Source: Syntrophorhabdaceae bacterium
Lineage (GTDB): Bacteria; Desulfobacterota; Syntrophorhabdia; Syntrophorhabdales; Syntrophorhabdaceae
Reading direction: 5' to 3'
DNA length: 49,766 nt
Assembly (NCBI GenBank): GCA_028698615.1
Contig: JAQVWF010000017.1
Span: 1-49,766 of the forward strand
A model generated the notes under the pieces. It saw nothing but the letters and a program-made list of their open reading frames with translations. It ran no database searches and was not told the origin of the DNA. Positions 22,300 to 31,635 of the stretch are shown here, one piece after another (position 1 is the first letter of the stretch; each line of letters opens with the position of its first letter). Made by a program: the position numbers and the translations under genes.

Positions 22300-24936
22300 A
22301 TGGGCGGTCTCGCAAAAATGTTGAATCCGCAGTCGGTAGCCCTCATCGGGGCAACTGAACGAGAGGGTTCCATGGGCAAAGCCGTCCTCATGAACCTTCT
22401 GCCGGCAACGAACCGCACCTTGTATGCTGTAAACCCCAACAGAAAAAGCGTTCTCGGAATTCCATCTTTTCCGTCCGTCGGGGATATCCCCTCACGGGTA
22501 GACCTTGCCGTCATCGTTACCCCGGCGCATACCGTTCCCGCCATTGTAAGGGAGTGTGGAGATGCGGGGGTGGCGGGGGCTATCATCCTTTCGGCAGGTT
22601 TCGGAGAGGCTGGCCCGGAAGGAAAAGGACTTGAGAGGGAGCTCGTCGATATACGGAATAAGTACGGGTTGAGAATTATCGGTCCCAACTGTCTGGGCGT
22701 CATCCTGCCCCATATCGGCCTCAATTGCACATTTCTTTCGACAGATCCCAAGCCTGGCCAAATAGCCATCATATCGCAGAGCGGGGCACTGGGCGATGCG
22801 ATACTCGACTGGGGCGGCGCGATGGGCATCGGTTTCAGCGCCTTCGTGTCCTTGGGCTCGATGATAGACGTCGGGTTCGGCGACTTCATAGATTTTCTCA
22901 GTCAGGACTATTGGACGAAGAGCATCCTGATCTACATGGAGTATGTGGGGGACGCGAGAGGCTTTATCAGCGCTGCTCGCGGATTCGCCATGACGAAGCC
23001 CCTGATCGTGCTCAAGCCCGGTCGCTGGAAAGGCAGCGCTCAAGCCATTGCCGCGCATACCGGCGGACGGACGGGGAACGACCGGGTATATGATGCCGTT
23101 TTCAAGAGGGTCGGGGTAGTGAGGGTCAGGGAAGTCTCGGACCTTTTCAACATGGCAGAAGTTCTCGACTCCCGCCACCTGCCCAGGGGACCGAAACTTG
23201 CGATAATCACGAATACGGGAAGCGTGGGAATAATCGCCAGCGATACACTCGCTGAATTCGGGGGCGAGCTTGCCTGCCTTTCTGACGAAAGCGCAAAGGA
23301 GCTCGACTCCTTTCTACCGGAACAATGGAGCCGGAACAATCCCATCGACATCGTAGCGGACGCGGACCTCGCGCGCTACATGGACACAGTCGCGGTCTGT
23401 CTCGACGATGACGGGGTGGACGGTATACTCGTGGCGTATGCGCCGCGGGCCGTCGCCGACGCGATCGAGCTTGCCAGAGCGCTTATAGAAGCGTCCCGCA
23501 AGACGGCAAAATCGATTGTGGCGGTCTGGATGGGGGGCGAGCGCGCCGCCGAGGGGCGCCGCATCCTGCTCCAGAGCAACGTACCCGCGTATGCGACTCC
23601 GGAAGAGGCGGTAAAGACGTACCTTTACATGTACAGCTATCGAAGGAACATCGATCTGCTCTACGAAACACCTGCCGAAAGAGGACAGACCGGGGCGCCC
23701 CTCAAGAATTACGTGAAGGCGACAGTGCGGAACGCTGCCCGGGCTCGGCAGCATTGGTTGAGCGCCAGTCATTCCCTTGACCTGCTTGCCAACTATCAGA
23801 TCTCTACGACAAGAACAACGGTATTGACTGATATCGATAGCCTCGGCAAGGTTCTCGATGTGGGGTTCCCCTTATTGCTCAAATTACGGCATCCTGGTGA
23901 GGGCAGAGAGGATAAGCCGGTCCTGCTGAACGACGAGCGGGAGGCCAGAGAAGCTTGCGAAGAGGCGAGACGCAGGCTCTTCCTGCACGACACTGATCGC
24001 GGGCGGGATGTCGAGATCATTTTGCAGAAGCCGGCGGCACCCGGCAGCCACAAAGTGAAGCTCGAACTGAGAAGAGACCCCGAGTTTCGCAGCATTGTGG
24101 TCCTGAGCCCCGGTTCGGGGGCTCAGGACGATGTTTGCATAGGCCTGCCCCCCCTTAATCAGGTCCTCGCCAGACGTCTCCTTGAAGGGATAGCGATCTA
24201 TCCCCAGCTAAAAGATACCGATGCGGGGCGGCAGGCCTTGAAGAGACTTGAGGACGTTCTCCTCGGCTTTTCGGATCTGGTGGTAGATTTCCCGGAAATT
24301 GAGAGCGCGGACCTTGTCCTGTGGGTCCGGCAATCGGACGTACTGGCCGGAGATGTGAAGATCGTTCCATGCCAGATGAACGATCGCTCTTCCGTGTATC
24401 CCCACCTCGTGATAACGCCCTATCCGTTACGCTACATAACAACCTGGAGACTTCCCGATGGAACCGAGGCGCTCCTGAGACCCATTCGTCCCGAAGATGA
24501 ACCCATGAGCCGCGAGATGCTCGATACGCTGTCCGAGGAGTCTTTGCGGGTCAGGTTCTTCAGTGTTCGGGAGATAACCCGCGACCTGTTGATCCGTTCC
24601 TGCAATACTGATTATGACCGCGAAATAGCGATCATCGCGGAGATCCAACAAGATGGGAAGAAGAGAATGATCGGTGGAAACAGGCTCATTAGCGAACCCG
24701 GTACGAGAAAAGGTCAGTTTGCCATCCTTATACATGACGATTTTCAGAGAATGGGGTTGGGCGCAAAACTGATCGATATCCTGATCGGCATAGCTCAGGA
24801 GAAACAATTGGACGAGATCTATGGTCTTGTTTTGACGGAGAATGAAAAGATGCTTACCCTTTGCAGAAAGCTGGGATTCAAAGTGGAGCAGGAGCCCGAC
24901 GGACTGTCAAGGGTTACCCTGTCCCTCAAGGCCTGA
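22300..24936 (+). CDS. Pat-like protein: NDP-forming acyl-CoA synthetase domains fused to a GNAT acetyltransferase
   Basis: The 878-residue protein begins with a CoA-binding domain (LNPQSVALIGATEREGSMGK), followed by the succinyl-CoA ligase-like domains (IIGPNCLGVILP, ISQSGALGDAILDW) and AAHTGGRTGND near 250. It then has a weak ATP-grasp-like region (about 500-690) and a C-terminal GNAT domain (about 715-875: RPIRPEDEP, QRMGLGAKLIDILIGIAQ). It resembles Pat/YfiQ lysine acetyltransferases. In enteric Pat the catalytic histidine of the synthetase part is lost; here a histidine is retained in AAHTGG, so synthetase chemistry may be possible. CAAAGGAAG serves as ribosome binding site. With the sirtuin at 36068 it could form a reversible protein-acylation pair. 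Confidence 0.85.
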   Translation: MGGLAKMLNPQSVALIGATEREGSMGKAVLMNLLPATNRTLYAVNPNRKSVLGIPSFPSVGDIPSRVDLAVIVTPAHTVPAIVRECGDAGVAGAIILSAGFGEAGPEGKGLERELVDIRNKYGLRIIGPNCLGVILPHIGLNCTFLSTDPKPGQIAIISQSGALGDAILDWGGAMGIGFSAFVSLGSMIDVGFGDFIDFLSQDYWTKSILIYMEYVGDARGFISAARGFAMTKPLIVLKPGRWKGSAQAIAAHTGGRTGNDRVYDAVFKRVGVVRVREVSDLFNMAEVLDSRHLPRGPKLAIITNTGSVGIIASDTLAEFGGELACLSDESAKELDSFLPEQWSRNNPIDIVADADLARYMDTVAVCLDDDGVDGILVAYAPRAVADAIELARALIEASRKTAKSIVAVWMGGERAAEGRRILLQSNVPAYATPEEAVKTYLYMYSYRRNIDLLYETPAERGQTGAPLKNYVKATVRNAARARQHWLSASHSLDLLANYQISTTRTTVLTDIDSLGKVLDVGFPLLLKLRHPGEGREDKPVLLNDEREAREACEEARRRLFLHDTDRGRDVEIILQKPAAPGSHKVKLELRRDPEFRSIVVLSPGSGAQDDVCIGLPPLNQVLARRLLEGIAIYPQLKDTDAGRQALKRLEDVLLGFSDLVVDFPEIESADLVLWVRQSDVLAGDVKIVPCQMNDRSSVYPHLVITPYPLRYITTWRLPDGTEALLRPIRPEDEPMSREMLDTLSEESLRVRFFSVREITRDLLIRSCNTDYDREIAIIAEIQQDGKKRMIGGNRLISEPGTRKGQFAILIHDDFQRMGLGAKLIDILIGIAQEKQLDEIYGLVLTENEKMLTLCRKLGFKVEQEPDGLSRVTLSLKA

Positions 24937-24987
24937 CATAAAAAGCGACCCGTCACCACTCCTCCTCATGGGGTCAAGCCCTGCAGT

Positions 24988-25009
24988 ACTGCATTTCGCA
25001 TGATGCAGT
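24988..25009. other. Hairpin between convergent genes
   Basis: ACTGCAT (24988-24994) and ATGCAGT (25003-25009) form a 7-bp stem with an 8-base loop. No T-run follows on either strand. It may aid 3' end formation for the flanking convergent genes. Confidence 0.35.
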
Positions 25010-25120
25010 CCCTGCATGGCCAGCGGCCTCATGAATTATCAGACAGATCAGCGGTTTCACAGCGGGTTTTCTTCTGGAATACCAGGGGAGGTGTCACGCG
25101 ACCCTGTCCGAAGGGCTGCG

Positions 25121-26002
25121 TCATGAAACGGTTGTGGATTCACCCAGTGGCTTGTACCACACGTTCATGCTCTCTATCCGCCCCGATATGTTGGTGTTGT
25201 TTAGCATTCTTCCACCGTACCGGTAACCCGATCTGGCAAAGGTGAGGTTCATTCCCGGGGACAACGATCTGGCTATGGTGTACGCCGTCTTCATTCCTTC
25301 GGCGCGCATGGCGTCCTCCATGGCCCGGAGAAGGTGGATCGACAGGCCATACCCCCTCCAGTCGGGGAGGGTGGCGAAATCGGTCATCTCCGCATTTTCA
25401 CCCTCTTCGTCCATTTCCGCGGACGACAGGGCAATGAGCGTTCCGAACGCCTCAATACCGAAATAACGAACGTGCGCCTCCATTGTCTCGCGCAGATAAG
25501 AGGGGTCATCTATGGGGAACGGGTAGGTGGGAAAGACGATCGAATATATCCCGGCCATCCGGTCGGCGTCGTCTTGAGAACATTTGCGCAGGAAGAAGCC
25601 ATCGGGCAGGCTGGTTACGGGTGACGCGGAATGCTTCAGACAAAGGTCAAGCAAACCGTTCAATGCGATGCGGTTTTCCTCAACGGCTCGTTTTTCGGCC
25701 AGATAAAATCCAAGGAAACTCGCGCCCGCAGATCCATTGTAGAACCCGGGAATACGGGCTTCCACCTGAAAACCGTGATCAAGAAAAGCGTTTTTCGTGG
25801 AGTCAGGCACTTTTGCAAAGATCTTCGAATAACCATTATCCATTGCCTTCGCAATCAGGCTGACGGCCGCTCTTTCGGGATCGGAGGCACCGAGTTTCAT
25901 GAGGTAGATGCGGTCATTTGAGGGACCGTGCTGGATGAGGCAACCTTCGAAGTACTCCAGCTTGTCGGCCGGCTTCTCAATCATCGGCCGGTCTTCTGCC
26001 AT
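25121..26002 (-). CDS. ablB: Putative beta-lysine N-acetyltransferase
   Basis: About 293 residues with a C-terminal GNAT domain ([20 protein letters not shown], then [29 protein letters not shown]) and the N-terminal region typical of AblB ([12 protein letters not shown]). It would acetylate beta-lysine on the epsilon nitrogen with acetyl-CoA, giving the osmolyte N-epsilon-acetyl-beta-lysine. It overlaps the end of the lysine 2,3-aminomutase gene, as in other abl operons. The start is uncertain: ATGs at 26011, 26002 and 25984 are all possible and none has a strong ribosome binding site. Confidence 0.86.
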   Translation of the reverse strand: MAEDRPMIEKPADKLEYFEGCLIQHGPSNDRIYLMKLGASDPERAAVSLIAKAMDNGYSKIFAKVPDSTKNAFLDHGFQVEARIPGFYNGSAGASFLGFYLAEKRAVEENRIALNGLLDLCLKHSASPVTSLPDGFFLRKCSQDDADRMAGIYSIVFPTYPFPIDDPSYLRETMEAHVRYFGIEAFGTLIALSSAEMDEEGENAEMTDFATLPDWRGYGLSIHLLRAMEDAMRAEGMKTAYTIARSLSPGMNLTFARSGYRYGGRMLNNTNISGRIESMNVWYKPLGESTTVS

Positions 26003-27290
26003 GCCTCGCATTGTCTGTGGGAACGAGCGAAATCGTTTCATCGTAGTCAGCGAGAAGCCCCTCAACCCCGATACTCTCCTGTTCCTTCCTGTCATCGAGT
26101 TCCAGCTGGAGGTCGCACTTCACGCAGTTCCGGTCGCAGAAGACGGGTTCGTACGAATCCGGTTCCTTGTACGTCGTGATGACGCCCTCATAGTTTCTGA
26201 GGACAACTTTGTTTGTAGACCAGGAGATAAGATAGTGCGGCATGACGGGGATCTTTCCGCCGCCTGCGGGCGCATCGATCACATAGGTGGGTACGCACAA
26301 CCCGCTGGTATGCCCGATCAGGCTCTCCACGATCTCGATTCCCTTGCCCACGGGTGTGCGAAAATGACTTAATCCCTCAGACAGGTCGCACTGATAGAGG
26401 TAGTAGGGCCGGACACGGTTGGCCACCAGTTTATGGACCAACGACTTCATGATGCGCGGACAATCATTGACGCCCGCCAGGAGCACGGATTGGTTGCCCA
26501 GGGGCATACCCGCATCGGCAAGCCTGGCGAGAGCCTCTCGGGAAGAGTCGGTCAACTCACGGGGATGGTTGAAATGTGTATTGACCCAGATGGGGTGATG
26601 TCTCTTGAGCATGGTCACCAGGTTGTCTGTTATGCGGTAAGGAAGCACAACCGGCGTACGTGTTCCGATGCGGACGATCTCCACGTGATCTATGGTGTCC
26701 AGTTCAGTGAGAATCCAATCGAGATAATCATCGGACAGCAGGAAGGGATCGCCTCCGCTGAGCAGCACATCCCGGACTTGCGGAGTTTCCCTGATGTAGT
26801 CGATTCCCGCCTGTATCTGGTCGCGGTCGGGAATATTGTCGCGGTCGCCGACACGGCGCTTTCGCGTGCAATGGCGGCAGTACATGGCGCAGGTATTGCT
26901 CACGAGGAACAACACCCTGTCGGGATACCGGTGGGTAATGCCCGGGACAGGACTGTCCTCATCTTCATGAAGGGGATCGATCATGTCGTGGGGAGAAACA
27001 TCCATTTCCAGCACAGAAGGAAAGCTCTGCTTGAAGATCGGGTCATGCTCCAGATTCTCCACGTCAATGAGCGAAAGATAGTACGGTGTTATGGACATGG
27101 GAAAGCGACCGACGGTGTCCTCATACTGTTCTCGCTGACTGTCATTAAACTCAACCCCAAGAAGTTTTTCGAAGGTTTCCAGGTCGCGAACTGAATTTCG
27201 GATCTGCCATCTCCAATCATTCCAGAGAAAGGGCCGCACCGACTCTTCCATTGTTGGCGCTGTCTGATTCTGGGCTCGGGTCAAGTGCAT
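25977..27290 (-). CDS. ablA: Lysine 2,3-aminomutase
   Basis: The 437-residue radical SAM enzyme has CAMYCRHC (CxxxCxxC, about 134-141) for the 4Fe-4S cluster, SGGDPFLL for SAM binding and [11 protein letters not shown], containing the PLP lysine, near 345. It converts L-lysine to L-beta-lysine. The start ATG 27290 follows AAAGGAGGAG. Linked to ablB, the most likely role is making the compatible solute N-epsilon-acetyl-beta-lysine; without kamDE genes nearby, lysine fermentation is less likely. The C-terminal [11 protein letters not shown] motif may bind zinc at the dimer interface, as in clostridial KamA. Confidence 0.93.
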   Translation of the reverse strand: MHLTRAQNQTAPTMEESVRPFLWNDWRWQIRNSVRDLETFEKLLGVEFNDSQREQYEDTVGRFPMSITPYYLSLIDVENLEHDPIFKQSFPSVLEMDVSPHDMIDPLHEDEDSPVPGITHRYPDRVLFLVSNTCAMYCRHCTRKRRVGDRDNIPDRDQIQAGIDYIRETPQVRDVLLSGGDPFLLSDDYLDWILTELDTIDHVEIVRIGTRTPVVLPYRITDNLVTMLKRHHPIWVNTHFNHPRELTDSSREALARLADAGMPLGNQSVLLAGVNDCPRIMKSLVHKLVANRVRPYYLYQCDLSEGLSHFRTPVGKGIEIVESLIGHTSGLCVPTYVIDAPAGGGKIPVMPHYLISWSTNKVVLRNYEGVITTYKEPDSYEPVFCDRNCVKCDLQLELDDRKEQESIGVEGLLADYDETISLVPTDNARHGRRPADD

Positions 27291-27521
27291 CGTCTCCTCC
27301 TTTAGCTTAAATTACCGCCTTCCGAGGCACGCTTCGTATTCTTCCAGCCTCCGAAACCAGGTTATCGGATTTGTTGCGTTTCTGTTTATACCTCATAATG
27401 GTCTACTGTTCTGTAAAACAGTTTACGTTTAGAGTATCCCGGTGACCTCTATCATGTTGCCTCCCGCGGGAATACAAAGCGGAAAAAATTCAGGAATGAT
27501 AATGACGGGAGAGTCTTTTCC
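27291..27521. other. Upstream region of the abl operon
   Basis: A near-palindrome (minus strand CTGTTTTACAGAACAG, about 27406-27421) lies about 120 bases before ablA and could be an operator. I found no convincing -35/-10 pair. Nothing else is recognised. Confidence 0.3.
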
Positions 27522-28037
27522 GACGTCATCGAGACGCCCGGGGGGAACCTCTCCGAGGGCATGAGGCAGTTGAATGGTTTTTGTACCCAGAAGTCCAACT
27601 AGAGGCACAACAGGACAGGCCACGCCTTCGCCGGAAGGCATGGCCTTGAGCTCGTCAGGCATGTCGTCTTGGACCCCGTGCGCGCCAATATGGTGGAGGA
27701 TCCGAAGAACCGGACATGGAGCAGCTACCGCCCCACGGGCGGTATCGACAATGCTCCGCCCTTCCTTTCAGCAGGCTGGATCCTGAGGCAGTTTGGCACC
27801 GAAAAGAAGAGGGCGCAGAAACTCTACGCGCTTTTTGTCAAGGAGGGCATTACCCGCGAATCGCTCCGGAAGAACCTGAAGGGGGAGATATTCCTTGCCG
27901 AAGGATGCCGTAATGACAGATCGGAAAGGGACAAGGCCGTCGCCAGGGCCGCGGCCTGCGGCTGCACCCTGAAAGAGATAGCCGGGCATCTCAATGTCCA
28001 CTATTCTACAGTGAGCCGGGCGTTGAAGAGGGCTTGA
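27522..28037 (+). pseudogene. REP-associated tyrosine transposase (RAYT/TnpA_REP) remnant
   Basis: One frame reads VIETPGGNLSEGMRQLNGF, then a TAG at 27600-27602, then HNRTGHAFAGR, then LELVRHVVLDPVRANMV and WSSYRPTGG, a typical C-terminal RAYT sequence, and finally a helix-turn-helix tail (LKEIAGHLNVHYSTVSRAL). The N-terminal half with the catalytic HUH motif is missing. About a dozen residues between FAGR and LELVRH, where family members have RYKAILVEKD-like sequence, seem deleted in frame. The gene is thus truncated, interrupted by a stop and shortened. The part after 27669 could still be translated as a 122-residue protein. Confidence 0.75.
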
Positions 28038-28075
28038 GGCCGCAGATGTATGATTGACCTGACCCCGGTTTGACG

Positions 28076-28411
28076 TTAGGAGCGATCGAATACCACTAAT
28101 TGCGGTGCTTCTGCCATGTCCGGCTTAACCGGTGCTTCCGACTTCTTCACCGCCCTCTTTCTGACGGGCACTTTAGCTTCCATTTTCTGAACCTTCGCGC
28201 CGAGGCCTGCAAGCTGCGCAGAGAGACGGCTGTCAACGATTACCTGCGTATCGTTGGCGACCATGGTCCTGAGTACCTCCAACTGGCGATTTGCATTATC
28301 GAGATACTTTCTTGAATCCTTGACTGCCTTGCGCTCGACGAGGAGGGTGATCTGCGTGGCCAGCTCCTCGATGCTTTCCCTTGCCTTGATGAACTCCGCA
28401 ATGCTTGTCAT
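28076..28411 (-). CDS. Hypothetical coiled-coil protein
   Basis: The 111-residue protein is rich in charged residues and predicted helical from about 5 to 85 (EELATQITLLVERKAVKDS, NANRQLEVLRTMVA), with a basic, proline-containing tail (RKRAVKKSEAPVKP). I do not recognise a family. ATG 28411 has AAGGAG about 7 bases upstream; the preceding ATG at 28414 is too close to it. Codon use is like that of its neighbours, so it is probably real. Confidence 0.65.
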   Translation of the reverse strand: MTSIAEFIKARESIEELATQITLLVERKAVKDSRKYLDNANRQLEVLRTMVANDTQVIVDSRLSAQLAGLGAKVQKMEAKVPVRKRAVKKSEAPVKPDMAEAPQLVVFDRS

Positions 28412-28748
28412 CATTTACTCCTTTTACGTTGCTTCGCTGTAAATCTGTAAGGAATCAAAAGGCGATGTGCGATTGTATTCCGTATCAGCCGATCCCATAT
28501 AGCTGCGTGACAAAGAAGGTGAGATCGACAGTATCTATAGTATACTCCTTTCTGAGCGAGATAACACTAACGAACTCTTGAGCCTGCATGGATCATGGCT
28601 GACTGCGCGGTTGGCGTACCCGGAGGCCCACAGGTTTCTCACGGGGTTTCCCGATAAGGGGAGGATAGCCTGCGGCATGGGAGACTGCCTTGATGTCCGC
28701 CGGTGTGTCACCATATTCGCCACGAATGTCCTGGCCCCGAGTAAGCTC
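28412..28748. other. Spacer between divergent genes
   Basis: About 340 bases with no supported gene. A plus-strand frame at 28578-28826 lacks a ribosome binding site and any recognisable motif. The short palindrome-like ATAGTATAC occurs near 28537. Confidence 0.4.
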
Positions 28749-28776
28749 TTGTCGTTCAGGGGAAAACTGGTAATAT
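28749..28776 (+). promoter_or_regulatory. Likely promoter of the YihY gene
   Basis: TTGTCG (28749-28754) and TAATAT (28771-28776) with a 16-base spacer, about 47 bases before ATG 28823. Confidence 0.45.
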
Positions 28777-28822
28777 ATTATTCAGGACTGATCGGGGGAA
28801 CCTGTTGGGAAATGTGGATGCA

Positions 28823-29707
28823 ATGATGCGAAGGTATGCGATGAGGCTCAGGCCTTTCACAAGGATGCGCAGGGGCCTGGGTCTGCTCTGGCAGGCCCTG
28901 GTAAAATTCTATGGGGACAACGGTTTTTTCCTGTCTTCGGGGATCACCTTCAATATCCTCATCACCCTGATCCCGTTTATTATTCTTCTGCTGGCAGTTG
29001 TTGGAACCTATCTCTACAATGACCAGGACGTGCTCGACCATGTGCGTGCCTATTTGAGGAATGTGGCGCCGACAATGGATCCCAGGATCATGAGCAACCT
29101 CATGGATGTCATCCAAAGACGTCAGGCCATAGGGATTCTCGGGTTTGGGGGATTGATCTGGTTTTCAACGTGGGTCTTCACGTCCATTCGGATAGCTCTC
29201 AACATCGTGTTTCGGGCAGGAAAACCTCGAAATATCATACGGGCGCTGGGTGTTGATCTTTTGATGGTCGGCGCCGTGGGAACCCTGTTCCTTCTGAACA
29301 TGGTCCTGAGTTCTGTTTTCACCGTTCTCCAGGGTTATCAAGGGAGGATCCTCGCGGTCGCGGGGCCCGCGATCCAATGGACGCTGAAATACCTGCTCCC
29401 CTTCTTGCTGACCTATGCTGTGTTCTGTCTGGTTTACAAGGTTATTCCGAACAAAACGGTATACTTTAGATCCACCCTTAAGGTTGGTCTGTTTACCAGC
29501 GTACTCTGGGAGCTGGCGAAGCATGTTTTCGCCTGGTATGTTGCCAATTTGGCCCAGTATTCCCTTTTCTATGGTTCGCTCACCGCCGTCGCCGTTTTCG
29601 TTCTGTGGATCTACTATTCTGCGACCATCTTTCTTGTCGGAGGGGAGTTGCTCTATCTTCTGGAACAAGATCGAAGACAGGCGGAATCGGGGAAGGGACC
29701 GCCCTGA
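28823..29707 (+). CDS. yihY: YihY/BrkB family inner-membrane protein
   Basis: About 294 residues with six membrane helices and the family motifs FYGDNGFFLSSGITFNILIT at the N-terminus, PNKTVYFRSTLKVGLFTSVL, and YGSLTAVAVFVLWIYYSATIFLVGGEL near the C-terminus. The family is widespread, once misnamed ribonuclease BN, and its function is unsettled. I use ATG 28823; a TTG at 28805 with GGGGGAA just upstream is an alternative start. Confidence 0.88.
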   Translation: MMRRYAMRLRPFTRMRRGLGLLWQALVKFYGDNGFFLSSGITFNILITLIPFIILLLAVVGTYLYNDQDVLDHVRAYLRNVAPTMDPRIMSNLMDVIQRRQAIGILGFGGLIWFSTWVFTSIRIALNIVFRAGKPRNIIRALGVDLLMVGAVGTLFLLNMVLSSVFTVLQGYQGRILAVAGPAIQWTLKYLLPFLLTYAVFCLVYKVIPNKTVYFRSTLKVGLFTSVLWELAKHVFAWYVANLAQYSLFYGSLTAVAVFVLWIYYSATIFLVGGELLYLLEQDRRQAESGKGPP

Positions 29708-29739
29708 AACGTTGATGGCCGTGTCAACGGACATCGATA

Positions 29740-29767
29740 CGCGGACCAACCGGGTGGTTGATCCGCG
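29740..29767. terminator. Long hairpin between convergent genes
   Basis: CGCGGACCAACC and GGTTGATCCGCG pair over 12 positions with one mismatch and a 3-4 base loop. There is no T-run, but the position between the ends of yihY and the PhoU-like gene suggests a transcription barrier for both strands. Confidence 0.4.
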
Positions 29768-29818
29768 ATACCGCAGTTCATGATCTCAGTGACCCCCGAA
29801 AGGTTTTCCCCGTGAGGT

Positions 29819-30403
29819 TTAGGCCTTCTGAGCGAAAGCACCCAGTTCTCTTGCCATCCTCTTCAGGGAGTCGGTCATGTCGATATAGAGGTATGAAGCC
29901 TGGGGCATGCATACGCCGGTGATCAACCGGTTCTGATGGACCATGTCGAATTCGTCTATCATCTTCGTGACCTTCTCCATGTCAGCCTCTATCTGTTTCT
30001 TCAGCACCGGGTTCTTGGTGAAGCAATAATCCTTTACATCGGTAAATTCCGCGCCGACAGCCACCATGAGCTGCTTTATCTCCGCAAGGGCTTTGTCGGT
30101 GAAGAGCACGTTGGATTCGACCTTTATTTCCATTTTGTCGAGAAGACTGTCGAGAGCCAACGCAATGCGCTGGAGATGGGGAAGCGCAACCACAAACCTC
30201 TGTTCGGCCGCGTTCTTGTCCTTACCTTCAACGAGCTTTTCTATTCCGGGAAGCCTCTCCTTGAGAGATTCCCTGAATTTTGCCCTGCTCTCCTTGAGAA
30301 GGTTGAGCTTGTGGGTCACGAAGCCCTTGTATATATTGTTTAAGATTGGTACCGTTTCCTCAAAAAGCGAACAGACCCGTTCAGTGATTTCCCGCTCTTC
30401 CAT
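29819..30403 (-). CDS. Hypothetical helical protein, PhoU-like
   Basis: The 194-residue protein is almost entirely helical, with the heptad-like segments FEETVPILNNIYKGFVTHKL, HLQRIALALDSLLDKMEIK and MTDSLKRMARELGAFA, which resemble PhoU-type helical bundles. No metal-binding E/D motif of true PhoU is clear, so the assignment is tentative. GAGGAGGG precedes ATG 30403. It has its own promoter and is not in an obvious operon. Confidence 0.65.
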   Translation of the reverse strand: MEEREITERVCSLFEETVPILNNIYKGFVTHKLNLLKESRAKFRESLKERLPGIEKLVEGKDKNAAEQRFVVALPHLQRIALALDSLLDKMEIKVESNVLFTDKALAEIKQLMVAVGAEFTDVKDYCFTKNPVLKKQIEADMEKVTKMIDEFDMVHQNRLITGVCMPQASYLYIDMTDSLKRMARELGAFAQKA

Positions 30404-30444
30404 GTGTTCCCTCCTCAGCTCGATTATTTAACTGCACTGCTTGT

Positions 30445-30473
30445 TTTATAGCATACCAACGATCACTTGTCAG
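30445..30473 (-). promoter_or_regulatory. Sigma-70 promoter of the PhoU-like gene
   Basis: On the minus strand CTGACA (30473-30468) and TATAAA (30450-30445) are separated by 17 bases, about 40 bases before ATG 30403. Confidence 0.6.
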
Positions 30474-30666
30474 CGACATACCGCAGGGCATTGGATCGAT
30501 GGTGTCGTTTGTATTTGATCCATTTCTCATGATATTGTGACTTCATGGCGAATTTGTCTCCTGCGGCACATAAAGGCATCCGTTCCTGGCGCAGCACGGT
30601 GTTGGGACCGGGCAGTATCGGCAAAAGGGCAGGGCCGCGCCTGCACGCAACAGAACGAGGCGGGAT

Positions 30667-31131
30667 GTGACAGGAAAACAGCGTCCTCAAATAGTCTCGG
30701 CAGCGGTGATCGAGAAGGGTGGGCTTATCCTGATCGGCAAACGCAAGCGGGGGAAACGTTTTGCCGGAAACTGGGAGTTTCCGGGCGGCACACTTGAAGA
30801 GGGCGAGACGCCGGAGGAGTGTCTGAAGCGGGAGCTCCAGGAAGAACTTGACATAGAGGTTGCAGTGGGCAACCTTTTCTGCTGCAGCACAGTCAGCTAC
30901 GCCCCTGACTGGACCGTTAAGCTGCTGGCCTACAAAGTGACCTTGTTGTCCGGGACTTTCAGCTTGAACGACCATGAAGAACTGCGATGGGTAAGGCCGA
31001 CCGACCTGGCCGACTACGATTTCCCCGAGGCGGACAAACCTATCGTGGAAAAGCTGATCAGGCGGACCGATAGCGAAGCGGTATCGCCTGGCTCCTGTCG
31101 CGCCGTCGAAGTGGACGATCCGCCGCCTTAA
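30667..31131 (+). CDS. Nudix hydrolase (MutT-like)
   Basis: The 154-residue protein has a Nudix box, GGTLEEGETPEECLKRELQEEL, split here as GGTLEEGETPEE then CLKRELQEELDI, matching GX5EX7REUXEEXGU except that the final glycine position is aspartate. The sequence around it (LILIGKRKRGKRFAGNWEFP) is typical of MutT/CTP pyrophosphohydrolases that remove oxidised nucleotides. Translation begins at GTG 30667 after GAGGCGGG. The gene ends in TTAA, a palindrome that also supplies the stop of the convergent bactofilin gene. Confidence 0.87.
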   Translation: MTGKQRPQIVSAAVIEKGGLILIGKRKRGKRFAGNWEFPGGTLEEGETPEECLKRELQEELDIEVAVGNLFCCSTVSYAPDWTVKLLAYKVTLLSGTFSLNDHEELRWVRPTDLADYDFPEADKPIVEKLIRRTDSEAVSPGSCRAVEVDDPPP

Positions 31132-31508
31132 AGGCTGCCGGAAGTTCCCGTGTCACCCCTTTTCATTGAGCAGGAACCGTTAAAGCTCGATCCTCTTTCT
31201 ATGACGATGCCGGGCGAGGTTATGTTGCCGTTGTGAATGGCTGTCTCCTGCAATACGACCTGTTCGTCCGCATAGACGTCACCGTGGATCTCGCCGCGGG
31301 ATATGAGGGACTTTGTCCGTATGGTGGCCGTGACCTTTGCCGACGGCCCCACCATCAGGAGACCTTCGGACAGGATCTCACCGTTGAAGACGCCTTCGAT
31401 CATGAGAGAACCCTTGAACTTTACGGTACCCTGGATCTCGAGATCATCGGCAAAGACCGTTCCAGCCTTTTCATCCTTTGTTGAAGCAGTGGAAGCTGTG
31501 TACGCCAT
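31128..31508 (-). CDS. Bactofilin
   Basis: The 126-residue protein is a bactofilin (DUF583): a short disordered N-terminus, then a beta-helix made of repeating turns such as DLEIQGTVKFKGSLMIEGVFNG, split as DLEIQGTVKF and GSLMIEGVFNGEI, followed by GEIHGDVYADEQVVL. Bactofilins polymerise without nucleotide and help place cell-wall enzymes or polar structures. AGAGGA lies 4-5 bases before ATG 31508; ATG 31511 is an alternative. Stop codons of this gene and the Nudix gene overlap. Confidence 0.88.
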   Translation of the reverse strand: MAYTASTASTKDEKAGTVFADDLEIQGTVKFKGSLMIEGVFNGEILSEGLLMVGPSAKVTATIRTKSLISRGEIHGDVYADEQVVLQETAIHNGNITSPGIVIERGSSFNGSCSMKRGDTGTSGSL

Positions 31509-31635
31509 CATTTCCTCTTTCAGACCGTATTGTTTTATGCTCTGTTTCCCTTTGGTGCGGGAAAGTTTTTCTCTGAGGATATATCTTAGCAGATGTCGCC
31601 GTTAAAAGGAAAATTAATCGGCGCCCCTTTCTTGT

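Noticed and set aside
30463-30975. 170-codon minus-strand frame
   Set aside because: Antisense to the Nudix gene and overlapping the PhoU-like gene's promoter; no recognisable protein.
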